Shown piece by piece: positions 1 to 10,261 of a stretch of DNA of 64,000 nucleotides. Each line of letters begins with the position of its first letter. The first letter of the stretch is position 1. The DNA lies in NCBI GenBank assembly GCA_030068075.1, contig CM057823.1:15162485-15226484 (forward strand), given 5' to 3'. The notes under the pieces were generated by a model that had not been told where the DNA came from, searched no databases, and worked only from the letters and a program-made list of their open reading frames with translations. The position numbers and the translations under genes were made by a program. This stretch comes from Paguma larvata (taxonomy: Eukaryota > Chordata > Mammalia > Carnivora > Viverridae).

Positions 1-23
1 ATATATATATACATATATATATA
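1..23. repeat. AT microsatellite
   Basis: Alternating AT with one ACA interruption at the window edge. Confidence 0.8.
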
Positions 24-575
24 AATTAACTCAAAATTAATGATAAATCAAAATATAATGTAATATAAAATGATAACTGTAAAACTCCTAGAAGAAAAAA
101 CAGGGGAGAAAATATTTGTGACCATGGGTTAGGCAAAGATTTTTTGAGATAAACAACCAAGAAATGAAAAATTGATAAAATGCACATCATCAAAACTGCT
201 TTCTACTCTTGAAGAAAGCTAAGATAATGAAAAGATAAACCATAGCATCCAGAATACGTGAAGAATCTCAAAAGCACAATTAAATAAAAATAACCCAATT
301 TAAAATTGGGCCCAAGATTTGAATGAATTTTTCATTTGAAGAAATTCGTAGTTGAAGATATAAGAATGGCAGATGAACGCGTGAAATGATACTCAGTATA
401 ATCGGTCATGAGGAAAATGCAAAATAAAGCTACAGCGAGCCTGTGCACACCCTTATCCGAATGTCCAACCTTTCAAAGTCTGGGAGTTGATGAGGTTATA
501 GAGAGGTCTGGAACTCCCATTCACCTCTGGTCAGAAGATAAATGATATACTCCATTTGGAAACACATTTTGACAG

Positions 576-784
576 GTATTTGTTAAGTTTTTATTTATTT
601 ATCTTGAGAGAGAGCACACGTGTGTGCACAAATGGGGAAGGGGCAGCGAGGGAGGGAGAGAGAGAATCCCAAGCAGACTCTGTGCTATCAGTGCAGAGCC
701 CAATGCAGGGCTCGAACTCACAAACTGTGAGATCATGACCTGAGCTAAAGTCAGCTGCTAACGGACTGAATCCCCCAGGTGCTA
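576..784 (-). mobile_element. CAN-SINE (SINEC, feliform type)
   Basis: Reverse-oriented copy: TTTATTTATCTTGAGAGAG tail on the left and a diverged tRNA-derived head (CCCCCAGGTGC) on the right. Short flanking repeat TTGACAG at 569-575 and 785-791. It interrupts the old L1. Confidence 0.85.
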
Positions 785-1337
785 CTTGACAGTTTTTCAA
801 AAAGATGAAAATACACCTACCCTATGACCTAGCCATTCTATCTCTTGTTATTTATTTAAGAGAAATGAAATCATATGTCCAGACAAAGATTTGGACGCGA
901 ATGTACATTTCAGTGTTTTACGTAACAAGCAAAAACTGGAAACAAGCCAAAGATTCATCAGGAGATGAATGGAGAAGCAAATGATGGTATATCCATATAA
1001 CAGAATAGTACTCTGCAAAAAACTGAAACAAACTACTGATACATGGAATGACTTGGCGGAGTCCCTAAATGAACATGCCAAGTAAAAGAAGTTGGACACA
1101 CACACACAAAAAGAGCACTTCGCATCTGATTCCATTTACCTAAAATCCCAGAGACTGCAAATTAATCAATCTCTAATGACAGCAAGCAGATCAGCGGCGC
1201 CTGGTGTGTGGGGAAGCGCTGGGGGGGAAGGCATGAGCAAACATTTTTAGGTGATGAATATGTCCCCTGTCTTGATTGTGGTGACAGTTTCATGAGTGTA
1301 CACATGTGGCAACATTTATCAAATTGTATAATTAAAA

Positions 1338-1550
1338 ATTTTTTAAATGTTATTTATTTTTGAGAGAGATAGAGTGTGAGCGGGGGGGGGGGGGGGGGAA
1401 CAGAGAGAGGGGGAGACACAAAATCCGAAGCAGACTCCAGGCTCTGAGCTGTCAGCATAGAGCCTGAAGTGGGGCTCAAACTCATGAACCATGAGATCAT
1501 GACCTGAGCCGAAGTTGAACGCTTAACCAACTGAGCCACCCAGGCGCCCC
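1338..1550 (-). mobile_element. CAN-SINE
   Basis: Ends in GAGCCACCCAGGCGCCCC at 1533-1550. The variable region contains an 18-base G run (1382-1399). Also inserted in the old L1. Confidence 0.9.
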
Positions 1551-1605
1551 TGGAATTCTATAATTTAAATGTATGCCACTTCGTATATCAATAAAAAGGT
1601 TTATG

Positions 1606-2551
1606 TCACATGGAAAGATGTCCAAAGTATGTTTTTATGTGGAAGAATTGGAAGGTTTGTCGGAGTATTTATACTACATTGGTACAGGTTTATTTATTTG
1701 TTGAGATAGATAGATACATAGATAGATAGATAGATAGATAGATGGGCAGTCTGGTCATTGAATGTAATTTCTGGAGAATTCACGAGACATCGCCAACAGT
1801 ATAATTCCTTCTGAGTAAAGGGAACTGCGGTTTGGGTGGGGTGCGGGTGCTGGTACAGAGGACAGAGATTTCTTCATTTTGTGCTGTTCTTTACCATTCG
1901 AAGGTTTTATGCAGTTTATATATTACCTTTATTTAAAAAAAAACCCTTTTTCATCAGAAAAAAAGGTCTGGAAAGAATTGGGCAAAAAAAGAAATATTTC
2001 AAGAGTAATTTCTGCCCAAGGGAAATGGAAGAGTGGTTAGCATTTAATATCTATATAGATCTCTGTAGAGCCTGATAATCCTGCATCTTCTAGAACCCAA
2101 ATTTGTGTGTTGCTAAATCGCAAGGAAATTTTAAACATTTGTGAAAACTGCCGTGCTGCTACACATAGCTCGTGGTGGAGACCACTTTGTGTCCCCTAAT
2201 GTTTCTTCTCCCGTTGAGGCACAGAGATGGGATTTGAACAGCTCAGAATAATCAGATAACTGCCTTTTCCAGCTTCCAGCTCCCTCCCTGCCAGCCTCTG
2301 TGCTGCTCCCCCACCCCACCCCCCCGTCCCCTTACCAACCCTCTTTATTTTCCCATCCACTCCTCTTCCTTGCCCATAGAGACCTCACGGTGGTCAGATG
2401 TGGTGCGTGATAACTGAAGTCTCCCAGGATGAATGTCCCAAGAAAAACTGGCAAAAGTTTCATGTATGTTTCTTTCTACCCGGGAGATCACACAGCACCA
2501 TTTTTGCCACTTTCTAAAGGCCCAGGCAGGTTCAAGGAGAGAGGATGTATC
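1606..2551. other. Intergenic DNA, no gene seen
   Basis: Apart from the GATA repeat I see no coding pattern or recognised repeat. Open frames here lack any domain. Confidence 0.5.
1697..1743 (+). repeat. GATA microsatellite
   Basis: Repeated GATA/TAGA units. Confidence 0.85.
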
Positions 2552-2562
2552 TATGCCAGTTA

Positions 2563-2780
2563 TTTTTTTTAAATATTTTTTAATGTTTATTTATTTTTGA
2601 GAGACAGAGCATGAGCAGGGGAAGGGAAGAGAGAGAGAGAGGCAGACGCAGAATCTGAAGCAGGCTCCAGGCTCTGAGCTGTCAGCACAGAGCCCGACAC
2701 GGGGCTCGAACTCACAGACCGTGAGATCATGACTTGAGCTGAAGTCGGCCGCTTAACCGACTGAGCCACCCAGGCGCCCC
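2563..2780 (-). mobile_element. CAN-SINE
   Basis: Complete reverse copy ending GAGCCACCCAGGCGCCCC. It sits in the T-rich tail of the next SINE: TTTTTTAAATATTTTTT-like sequence lies on both sides. Confidence 0.9.
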
Positions 2781-3010
2781 ATTTTTTAAAATATTTTTTT
2801 AAGTTTGTTTATTTATTTTGAGAGAGAGAGAAGAGAGCACAGGCAGGGGAGGAACAAGAGAGAGGGAGGGAGAGAGAGAATCCCAAACGGGCTCTGTACT
2901 GTCAGCACGGAGCCCTATGAGGGGCTCAAACTCACAAACCATGAGATCATGACCTGAGCTGAGATCAAGAGTTAGATGCTGCTTAACCGAATGAGCCATC
3001 CAGGTGCCCC
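2781..3010 (-). mobile_element. CAN-SINE, older partner of a tandem pair
   Basis: Reverse copy ending GAGCCATCCAGGTGCCCC. The outer flanks TATGCCAGTT (2552-2562) and TGTGCCAATT (3011-3021) look like the target duplication of this element, with the left SINE inserted later. Confidence 0.85.
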
Positions 3011-3021
3011 TCTGTGCCAAT

Positions 3022-4620
3022 TCTTGATGGGAGTGTCAAGGGATTTGTGGATATGTCTTAGAACCATTACAAAACCCTTTCTCTAGAGGGAGTGTGTGCA
3101 CATGCCCTGTTTATCTTCCTTATCCTACCCTCCTTCCTGCTACCTGGAATGTGGCTTTCACCATCCTGGACCACGAGGTGAGGCCAGCATGTGCAGAGCA
3201 ACAAGATGGAGGGAACCTGGGTCACGGTGACCCATCATGCCAGCTACTTCTACGTGGACTCCTGCTTCTATTTTGTTTAAGAAAATGTTCTTCTGTGTTT
3301 TCCATCACTCACGGCCAAACCTAACCCGTGCTGATTGGCAAGGTCAGCAGGACTAGACAATGAAAACCTTAGAAAGATCAGATAGTAAGAACGATCCTAT
3401 AAAAATGCGGGAAAAATTACATTTCACTAGCCTACCCCTCTTGAAAATTGGAATCATCATTATGGCTTTGTAGGGGGATAGCTTATATTCTACTTTCTGT
3501 AGGTAGTCAAGGGGTCAGCCCTACAGGACCACAGTACATTTGCCGGCTGTGAATTGCATTGCACGTGGTGGGTGGGTGGGGGTGGTGCGTGTAGTTCGAG
3601 AGGGGTGAAGCTGGGTGCCTGGTACGCGAGCCTCCTCTGGCTTAGATCTCATTAGATCCTTTGATGAAAACTCTCACAAATTCTCAAGTCAGAATGCTTC
3701 CACTGAAGCTGAAAATCACCTCTAAATCCAAAGCAGTGTTTAGCATCTATGAATGAGATTTGGGGCAGATTCCAAGGGCTGCTTAAAATTAAGGAATTAT
3801 TGAAGCGAGGGAATTATATGATACATACAATTATATGATACATACAATACATATATGAGTAACACAGTGTAACCCTCTCCCACCAGCGTTACATTTTCCT
3901 ACACAAAATATTCCTGCAGTCACCTTTTTTTTTTTTTTGAGAAGAACTTTTCAGAGCCCCCGGGAAATGATTTTGTGAATTGTCTATCCTCCGACCATTT
4001 ATCATTTGGGGTTTTCCTGGGTTTTATATCCTTTTGTGCGAGTTTTTTCAAAATCAGGGAGTCTGGTAGAATTAATTGCGATGCATTTTAAAGCCATTCT
4101 TCATTGTTAGTCATTCTCAGAAAATTATAAATATTTCATGTGGGGTATTGCCAAATGTTACGCATCGTGGTTCTACATGAATAATCTTTTGCTGATAATT
4201 GCTAGCGAGGCTTATGGTCTTCTGACTTGCTAGGGTTCATGGAGATTTATTGACTTAGAGCTAATTAAATTGTTGCCTGCTGCTTTTGAAATTCTGCCAC
4301 AGAAACATGCCTGTCATTAGCAAGGCCTTTGTGCAGGAAGCCTGAGTTGAATTGAGGCACAGATATTTTTCCTAAGTGCTTGCTGGGGATGGGGGTGGGG
4401 AAATGGGATGGCTACACAGGGATTAAGGTTGTATAAAAAAGAACGTAATCATGGACTCTGTTTTTCTGTTTCTTGTTCGTGTGTGTTTACTTTTGGTTTT
4501 CTGAGATTTTCGAACCGTGTGCTTAACCTTGCTACGTTTCCTTTCCAGAATTTCTCTACAAATAGGAATTCTGTTTGGGGGTCATCCTGATTCTTTTAAT
4601 GTATAACTTTTAGAAAAAAA
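3022..4620. other. Unique intergenic DNA, no gene seen
   Basis: I see no splice-flanked exon, tRNA or recognised repeat. There is a poly-T run near 3926-3938 and short direct repeats of AATTATATGATACATAC at about 3810-3850. Confidence 0.5.
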
Positions 4621-4841
4621 TTTATTTTTAAAATTTTTTTTAAGTTTATTTCGAGAGAGACAGAGAAAGCACAGGTAGGGGAGTGAGAGAGAGAGAGAGA
4701 GAGAGAGAATCCCAAGCAGGCTCCACACTGCCAACCGCAGAGCCCGATGCGGGGTTTGAACTCACAAACTGTGAGATCATGCATGACCTGAGCTGAAACC
4801 AAGAGCCGGATGCTTAACCGACTGGGCCCCCCAGGCGCCCC
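4621..4841 (-). mobile_element. CAN-SINE
   Basis: Reverse copy with a (GA)n tail and a head reading GGGCCCCCCAGGCGCCCC. Flanks TTAGAAAAA and TTAGGAAAAA. Confidence 0.88.
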
Positions 4842-5073
4842 TTAGGAAAAACCTTAAAACCAATATAAGTTGCTGCAAGATTGCGAATGCATGAATAATT
4901 TGGGATAATTAGAATTTGCAAATATATGAATAATTTGCGGCTATATGAATAATTTGGGATAAAACAAAACATATAGGTTTTAGATTTAGGGTATGCCTGA
5001 AGAAGCTTTAGGAGTAGAACTAACCATCCTTTGTGGCCACATTAGACCTACGATGTCTCTTCACATCAAATCG

Positions 5074-5311
5074 GGTTTTTTTTTTTGTTTTTTTTTTATT
5101 ATTTTTTTTTAATGTTTGTTTATTTTTGAGAGACAGACACAGAGAGTGAGCAGGAAAGGGGCAGAGAGAGAGGGAGACACAGAATCCAAAGCAGGCTCCA
5201 GGCTCCAAGCCACCAGCACAGAGCCCGACGCGGGGCTCGAACTCACAGACCGTGAGACCATGACCTGAGCCGAAGTCAGATGCCCAACCAACTGAGCCAC
5301 CCAGGCGCCCC
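5074..5311 (-). mobile_element. CAN-SINE
   Basis: Reverse copy ending GAGCCACCCAGGCGCCC. Flanking CAAATCG at 5067-5073 and 5312-5318 is the target duplication. Confidence 0.9.
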
Positions 5312-5399
5312 CAAATCGTTTGAATTAGAACTCATCTGGAAGCCCCGCTGTGGCCTGGAACACAACTGCCTTCTGCCACCGCCCAGTCGAATGGCCACT

Positions 5400-5540
5400 T
5401 CGTTGGTTATGTGTCATTTAATCTCTTCTGCCTCAGTTTCCTCCTCTAGGAAACGGCGATAGTGATTGTACTATCCCATAAGTTTGTTGTGAAGATGAAG
5501 AGATGGCCTGTTCACAGGCTTTAAGATGATCGGCAAATGT
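5400..5540 (+). repeat. MIR fragment
   Basis: Contains the MIR core TCTGCCTCAGTTTCCTC and TTTGTTGTGAAGATGAAG. Confidence 0.7.
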
Positions 5541-5599
5541 TGGTTGGTACTCTAGTCCTAAGACTCATGTACATGCTGAGCCTGGGCATTTGAGAAGTT

Positions 5600-5780
5600 T
5601 TCCCACCTGCCATTTCATTTGACCCCAACCAGATGTCACTCAGTTTTGTATTATTTTTATGATTCTGTTTTAGAAACGAGGGACCTGAGATTAGAAAGGG
5701 TGAGAAATTCTTTGAGAGTCCAACAACTACTAAGTGTTAAAACTCACGTTGAGCTCTGCTCACTCCAATCTCTCCCGGTT
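5600..5780 (-). repeat. MIR fragment
   Basis: Reverse MIR: the segment GAAACGAGGGACCTGAG and the following pattern match the antisense of the MIR core. Confidence 0.6.
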
Positions 5781-5814
5781 ATTCTACATTGCTGTGTTTT
5801 CCCCACAGTATCAT

Positions 5815-5975
5815 TGAATTTAGAACTGGAGGAAGTGCCAGAAAACATTTATTCTGAACCCCTTAATTGTAGACATGGGGAAAATGAGCCCCCCCCCCAA
5901 AAAAAAGTGAAGATTTGCCCAAGATCACATACTTCGGAGAAGACACAGATTTCTTGATTATCATCTGAAAGCCTT
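5815..5975 (-). repeat. MIR fragment
   Basis: Reverse MIR-like: ACATGGGGAAAATGAGCCCC then GATTTGCCCAAGATCACA. It contains a C9/A8 run. Confidence 0.6.
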
Positions 5976-6690
5976 TTGCCACAACCATTACCAGGTAATA
6001 GCAATTCCAGTAAAGCAGAGGACATGGTGATAACATTCTCATATGAGGAATAAGGTTTCCTTTCAGCAGTTTGAGAACATCATTACTGTTCTGCAAGCTA
6101 AGTGTTGTGGGATTGCTCTACAAGGCAAATAACATCCTTCCCATCAATGAGTTCTGCTCATACCCAGAGGATCCCTTTCACTTCTGCTTTGAGGCACTTT
6201 GGTTTTGTCTCCTAGTAATTTCCCCCTTTTCCACGGGAAACGAAGGATTCCATGGTGGCTGCCCCGTCTCACTGTGGTTATGCTGCTGTTAGCGCTTCTG
6301 TGGCCTATGAGGTATGGCTACAAGGCAGTGTGGTCCGTCTTCACAGGCAGCTTCTGGAAGCAAAGAGGAATAAGGACGTATTGTAGCACATGTCACCTAG
6401 TAGCCTCGGTGGGACAAGTGCCTGCAGTTTAGTGCATGCATGTTACAACAAAGGAGAAATATCATATTTTGTGTGAAGTCAGCTCTTGAAGCCTGACCCT
6501 GTGTTATGGGAACTAGAGGGAGAAGGTGATTTCAAGATAGGAAATCTGTCAGTCGCGATGCCTGAAGGGGTGATAGAATGGCTCATCAGAATGGAAAAAT
6601 TTCTGGAAAGGGCTTTCTCTCCCAAGTCCTTACCAGCCCATTTTCCTCTCCTGCAGGGAACCTGCAAGTCTCAAAGACAGCTCCTGACTT
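5976..6690. other. Unique intergenic DNA, no gene seen
   Basis: No recognised repeat or coding signature. A 110-codon plus-strand frame at 6486-6818 begins in unique DNA and ends in an L2 piece; it has no domain. Confidence 0.45.
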
Positions 6691-6699
6691 CCACACGTG

Positions 6700-7010
6700 A
6701 CCGATCTTTCCCACCTCGGAGACTTCACGCATGCTTGCTTTCTACCCGTAACCCTCCTTCCGTGCCTCGTTGCTTCTCATGCTCATCAAAAATGTTCTTC
6801 CTTGACCACTGTATCTAAAATAGGTCACCGTATCCTTCTTCATCTCCTGTTTGATTCTTTTATAGCGCTGGTCACAATTTTAAATTGTTTATTGTTGCAA
6901 TAAATATTCTCTCCCTCCAGCTCAATTTTAAGATCCATGAAACGAGGTGGCATTCAACTCGTAAATTCAGCGCCTAGAAGATGCTTAGTAAGCATATGCT
7001 GAATGAATGT
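6700..7010 (+). repeat. LINE-2 3'-end fragment
   Basis: Pyrimidine-rich body, then AATTTTAAGATCCATGAAACG and the L2-type end GATGCTTAGTAAGCATATGCTGAATGAATG. Confidence 0.6.
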
Positions 7011-7758
7011 ATTTGGTTTGGCCAATTAGATGAATAACTGAGATCCTTCCTGAGGGTTAAACTGAAGAAGCACATTTAGGGAAAACAAATTTAAGATGAT
7101 ATCGGGGTGTGACCACAAATTAGCAACTGATGGTTGTCGACCAGCAAATTTGTTAATGAAAATTTGTCCTTGTAGGTGCCATGCCAGTGTCAGAAGTAGC
7201 CTAACTTTTGAAATCAAGGTGAAAGTAGCATAAAGCTACTCCGCATGCTGTGATCTCTCTGAGTCCCTCCAGTTCTCTTGGGGTTTGGGCAGGGGACCCT
7301 GGTTCTTGGTCACCTCTGGGTCATCTTCCATCTTTGCTGAGTTGTTTAGCTTGCAGGAATCTGTACGGCACGTACCCTCCTTTCCTTTGTCGTCCGCTGC
7401 CACAAACACAATGCTCTACTCTCCTCCAATGTCAAGTTCCTGTTTGATCCTTCCTTTAACTGCTCAGCTCTTTCCTGCCAAGTTGTGTCTTAGAAATTTT
7501 ACCATAAATTCTAAGCTCCTTTTCAAGGTATTTTCTCAGGCGAAAACAGTTCTATCCCTAAGAGCCATTCTGAGGCTGTTAAAATAATTCGTTGTCTCAC
7601 CTTGCTGCGTGAAAGTTCGTGTGGTTGTGAGCGACAGAATCCAAATGAAACTAAGAGACGCAGATTAAGGAATCATTGTAAGGACACTGTGGTTTCTAAT
7701 GGAACTCAAGGAAGAATTGAATAACCAGGACTTGGAAGGTGTCTCTTAATAAAAACAG
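7011..7758. other. Unique intergenic DNA, no gene seen
   Basis: No exon, RNA gene or repeat recognised. Short open frames only. Confidence 0.45.
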
Positions 7759-7768
7759 GTAGTTCCTG

Positions 7769-7968
7769 GGGCTCCTGGGGGGCTCAGTGGGTTAAGCGCC
7801 CAACTCTTGGTTTCGGCCTAGGTCATGATCTCGTGGGGCTTGTAGGTTCGTGTCCCTCATCAGGCTCTGGGCCTACTTCAGATTCTCTGTCTCCTTCTCT
7901 CCCTGCTCCTTCCCTGCTCTCTCTCTCTCTCTCTCAAAATAAATAAACATTAAAATTTTTTTAAAAAA
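7769..7968 (+). mobile_element. CAN-SINE
   Basis: Forward copy, GGGCTCCTGGGGGGCTCAGT to an AAATAAATAAACATT tail. Target duplication GTAGTTCCTG (7759-7768) and GTAGTTTCTG (7969-7978). Confidence 0.92.
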
Positions 7969-8258
7969 GTAGTTTCTGAGGATCATAGACAACTCCCACA
8001 GAAGGGAAATCTACAAGCCGACTAGACACCCCCAGAAATGTCTATGATGTGACCTGCTGAGTATACAAGATCTCTGCCCATTTTAGGTGGGTCCCTGATC
8101 CTAGAACACTTCATGGTATGCATGCAACTTCTACATACAACCGTTTTGCGATTTTTTAAGAATGTAATCGTTGTTTCCCTTGGGTAAAATAATTAAAAAT
8201 AAAAGAACCCCTTTACCATTCAAGTGAGACGTGGATGAGAAAAAAAATAATTCACTTT

Positions 8259-8479
8259 TATTTATTTAATTTTTAGAGAGAGTGCACATGCAGGTGTGTG
8301 CGCAAGCAGGGGAGAGGGGGAGAGGGAGAGAGAGAGAGAAAGAGGGAGAGAGAGCATCCTAACAGGCTCCCTGCTCAGCACAGAGACTAATGAGGGGCTC
8401 AATCCCATGAGCCTGGGATTATGACCTGAGCTGAAAGTAAGACTTGGATGCTCAACCGACAGAGCCACCCAGGTGCCCC
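8259..8479 (-). mobile_element. CAN-SINE
   Basis: Reverse copy with a purine-rich tail. Target duplication AAATAATTCA on both sides (about 8246-8258 and 8480-8491). Confidence 0.9.
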
Positions 8480-8656
8480 AAAATAATTCATTTTCAAACT
8501 AATAATGCCAGAAATTATATTGACCTATGAAGTGATCATCTTAAAAGCCTAATATTTACTCTGTGTTGCCATTCTTAGCATTTGTGTGTGTGTGCGCCAC
8601 TACACGGCCCTGTGAGATATGTAATAAATATTTCACTCCTACAAAAATGGAGATAG

Positions 8657-8919
8657 GGGCGCCTGGGTGGCTCAGTTGGTTAAGCGGCCGACTTCAGCTC
8701 AGGTCATGATCTCACGGTCTGTGAGTTCAGGCCCCGTGTCGGGCTCTGTGCTGATGGCTCAGAGCCTGGAGCCTGCTTCGGATTCTGTGTCTCCCTCTCT
8801 CTCTGCCCTTCCCCTGCTCATACTCTGTCTCTATGTCGCTCAAAAATAAATAAAAATGTTAAAAAAATAAAAATAAACGAATAAACATTAAAAAATTTAA
8901 AAATTAAAAAAACCAAAAA
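8657..8919 (+). mobile_element. CAN-SINE, young copy next to the retroviral LTR
   Basis: Forward copy GGGGCGCCTGGGTGGCTCAG with a long A-rich tail. A perfect 16-base target duplication, ACAAAAATGGAGATAG, is at 8641-8656 and 8920-8935. Its tRNA-Lys-like head carries RNA polymerase III A and B box sequence. Confidence 0.95.
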
Positions 8920-8937
8920 ACAAAAATGGAGATAGAG

Positions 8938-10243
8938 TGTAGCAACGCCGGCAGCCAAGACTCCAGCTCTGGCCCTCCATCTTGGGCTCCCCTCTGGCAC
9001 ACACATGGTGCCACTTTAGATAACTAGCAGAGATCTTCTAGAACGCAGGTGGCCTTCCTTTCTGTCTGTCCATCTTTCTGCCTTTCTCTAGTATTTTCTT
9101 AACAGTCTTTAATTCACTTTATTTTTCTTGTATAAAGGTATGTGGTGGTCACAGCAGGAGCCTGGGTCCCCTGCACAGACACTCTGGTGTGGGTCTTTAC
9201 AAGATGGTCAGTGAATTCCTCACAGGGAGACTTGGTGAACCCACATTTTCCCAGAGATGAGGGGTGAGATAACAGTCGGTCTTGAAAATGGCATCAGATG
9301 TGGCCTCGGGATAGTTGCCCGCGGTGGCAGGACGGCTGGGCGGCAGCAGTCACCAATGCCGGCCATCACCAGAAGCATCATGCACCCAGGACTGACACGG
9401 GATCAGTGCCTCCAGGGGCCAGGGAGGGGGCACACCAGCACAGAGCCACAGCAGCCGGTCACCTCTCGCGGGTGTGTGGGGCTTGATGACCTAGTTCTCC
9501 TGGTAGCCTCACCTGCACAGGGACGATGGAGGGCTTGGCCAGGGAAATGGCCCCACGGATGCCAGTGGCTGTCTCAGACCACTAAACACCCAGCCCCACG
9601 CTCCATTGTAATCTCTGACGGCAACAGATGCCTTAAACCTGGTCCCCTGGCCGCCCCGAGGCTACTTTTCCACAGGCATCATCTTCAAAACCTCATCCTT
9701 GGGGGATGCCCCCAGGAAAACTCAATGATTTCAGATTCCCTGATGGGCGGGGAGAAGAGACAGATCTCCTCCTGGGACCCGATCATGTCCCAGACCGGGT
9801 GGCCCAGCCTGGGGAAGGCGATCCACTCCTCGTCCTCAGCCTCGTCTCCACCGCCCCCACCACGGCTGCGACCCCAGCCGGGGAGGCTGCTGCCCAAGCC
9901 TGGGCCAGAGGCCAGGCGGCCTCGCGTTCCAGGGCCCTGCCCTGCACCAGCGTCATGCGCCACCTGGCGTTTTCGCAGAGAAGCAGCCAGGTGCGCCACT
10001 TCAGGTAACTCCCACGTGACCTCACCACCAAGCCCCTTGCTCCATAAAAGGGTGGGCCGGGCCGGGGCTGGGAGAGAGCAGAGCTGTGGGGGGTATGGCC
10101 GTCTTCCGCCTGCGTTTTCCGCCCCGGGGCTTTCCCTCCTGGTAAGTTACCCTGAATAACTGTAGACGGTTCCTTTTTGGGTCTCAAAGTGCTTTCTCGG
10201 TCTGGAGGTTACGTTTGCTGACCTTCCTCCAGCTTCTAACACT
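8938..10243 (+). repeat. 5' LTR of the retrovirus, interrupted at 9051-9984
   Basis: It begins TGTAGCAACG immediately after a SINE and its target duplication, and ends near CTTCTAACA. A TATA-like CATAAAAG lies at 10043-10050 in a GC-rich context, and a polyadenylation-like GAATAA near 10152. Both are where an LTR promoter and R region would sit. Limits are approximate. Confidence 0.5.
9051..9984 (-). pseudogene. RPS2: Processed pseudogene of ribosomal protein S2 (RPS2)
   Basis: An intronless, decayed copy of RPS2 mRNA. The start codon position is near 9963 (now GTG followed by GCGCATGACGC), and the stop position near 9138-9140 is now TAC. The match is clear at both ends: [16 protein letters not shown] near 9770-9720 fits the family's LFSLPIKESEIIDF segment. 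The last 35 codons in broken frames spell the [21 protein letters not shown] tail. The 3' UTR with AAAATAAAGTGAATTAAAG at about 9105-9125 is that of RPS2 mRNA, followed by an A-rich remnant. Stops and frameshifts are many, so it is not functional. CG-rich codons make it a GC island of about 65% that gives long spurious antisense frames. The functional protein is a small ribosomal subunit component; this copy has no such role. Confidence 0.9.
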
Positions 10244-10261
10244 TGGCTTAGTCAGCAGGGT

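Larger units (their letters stand above)
60..1605 (+). mobile_element. Old L1 ORF2 3'-end fragment, split by two SINEs
   Basis: Translated pieces at 60-430 (KLLEEKTGEKIFVTMG) and 790-1160 (HLPYDLAI, then DEWRSK and TEYYSA in broken frames) match the end of L1 ORF2. The 3' part with a TATAATTTAAATGTATGC tail resumes after the second SINE and ends near 1605. Many stops; an ancient L1M-type copy. Confidence 0.75.

Noticed and set aside
8657..8730. tRNA-like sequence
   Set aside because: It is the tRNA-Lys-derived head of a CAN-SINE; it does not form an intact tRNA gene and is followed by the SINE body.
8667..8849. Short frames beginning MAQLVKRPTSAQVMISRS and similar in many places
   Set aside because: They recur at every SINE and are translations of the CAN-SINE head and body, not genes.
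9685..9999. 104-codon minus-strand frame resembling ribosomal protein S2
   Set aside because: It is a broken piece of the processed pseudogene: frame lost soon after, start codon mutated, no introns.
9257..10159. 300-codon plus-strand open frame
   Set aside because: It is antisense to the RPS2 retrocopy and runs into the LTR. The high GC content removes stops. No domain in the translation.
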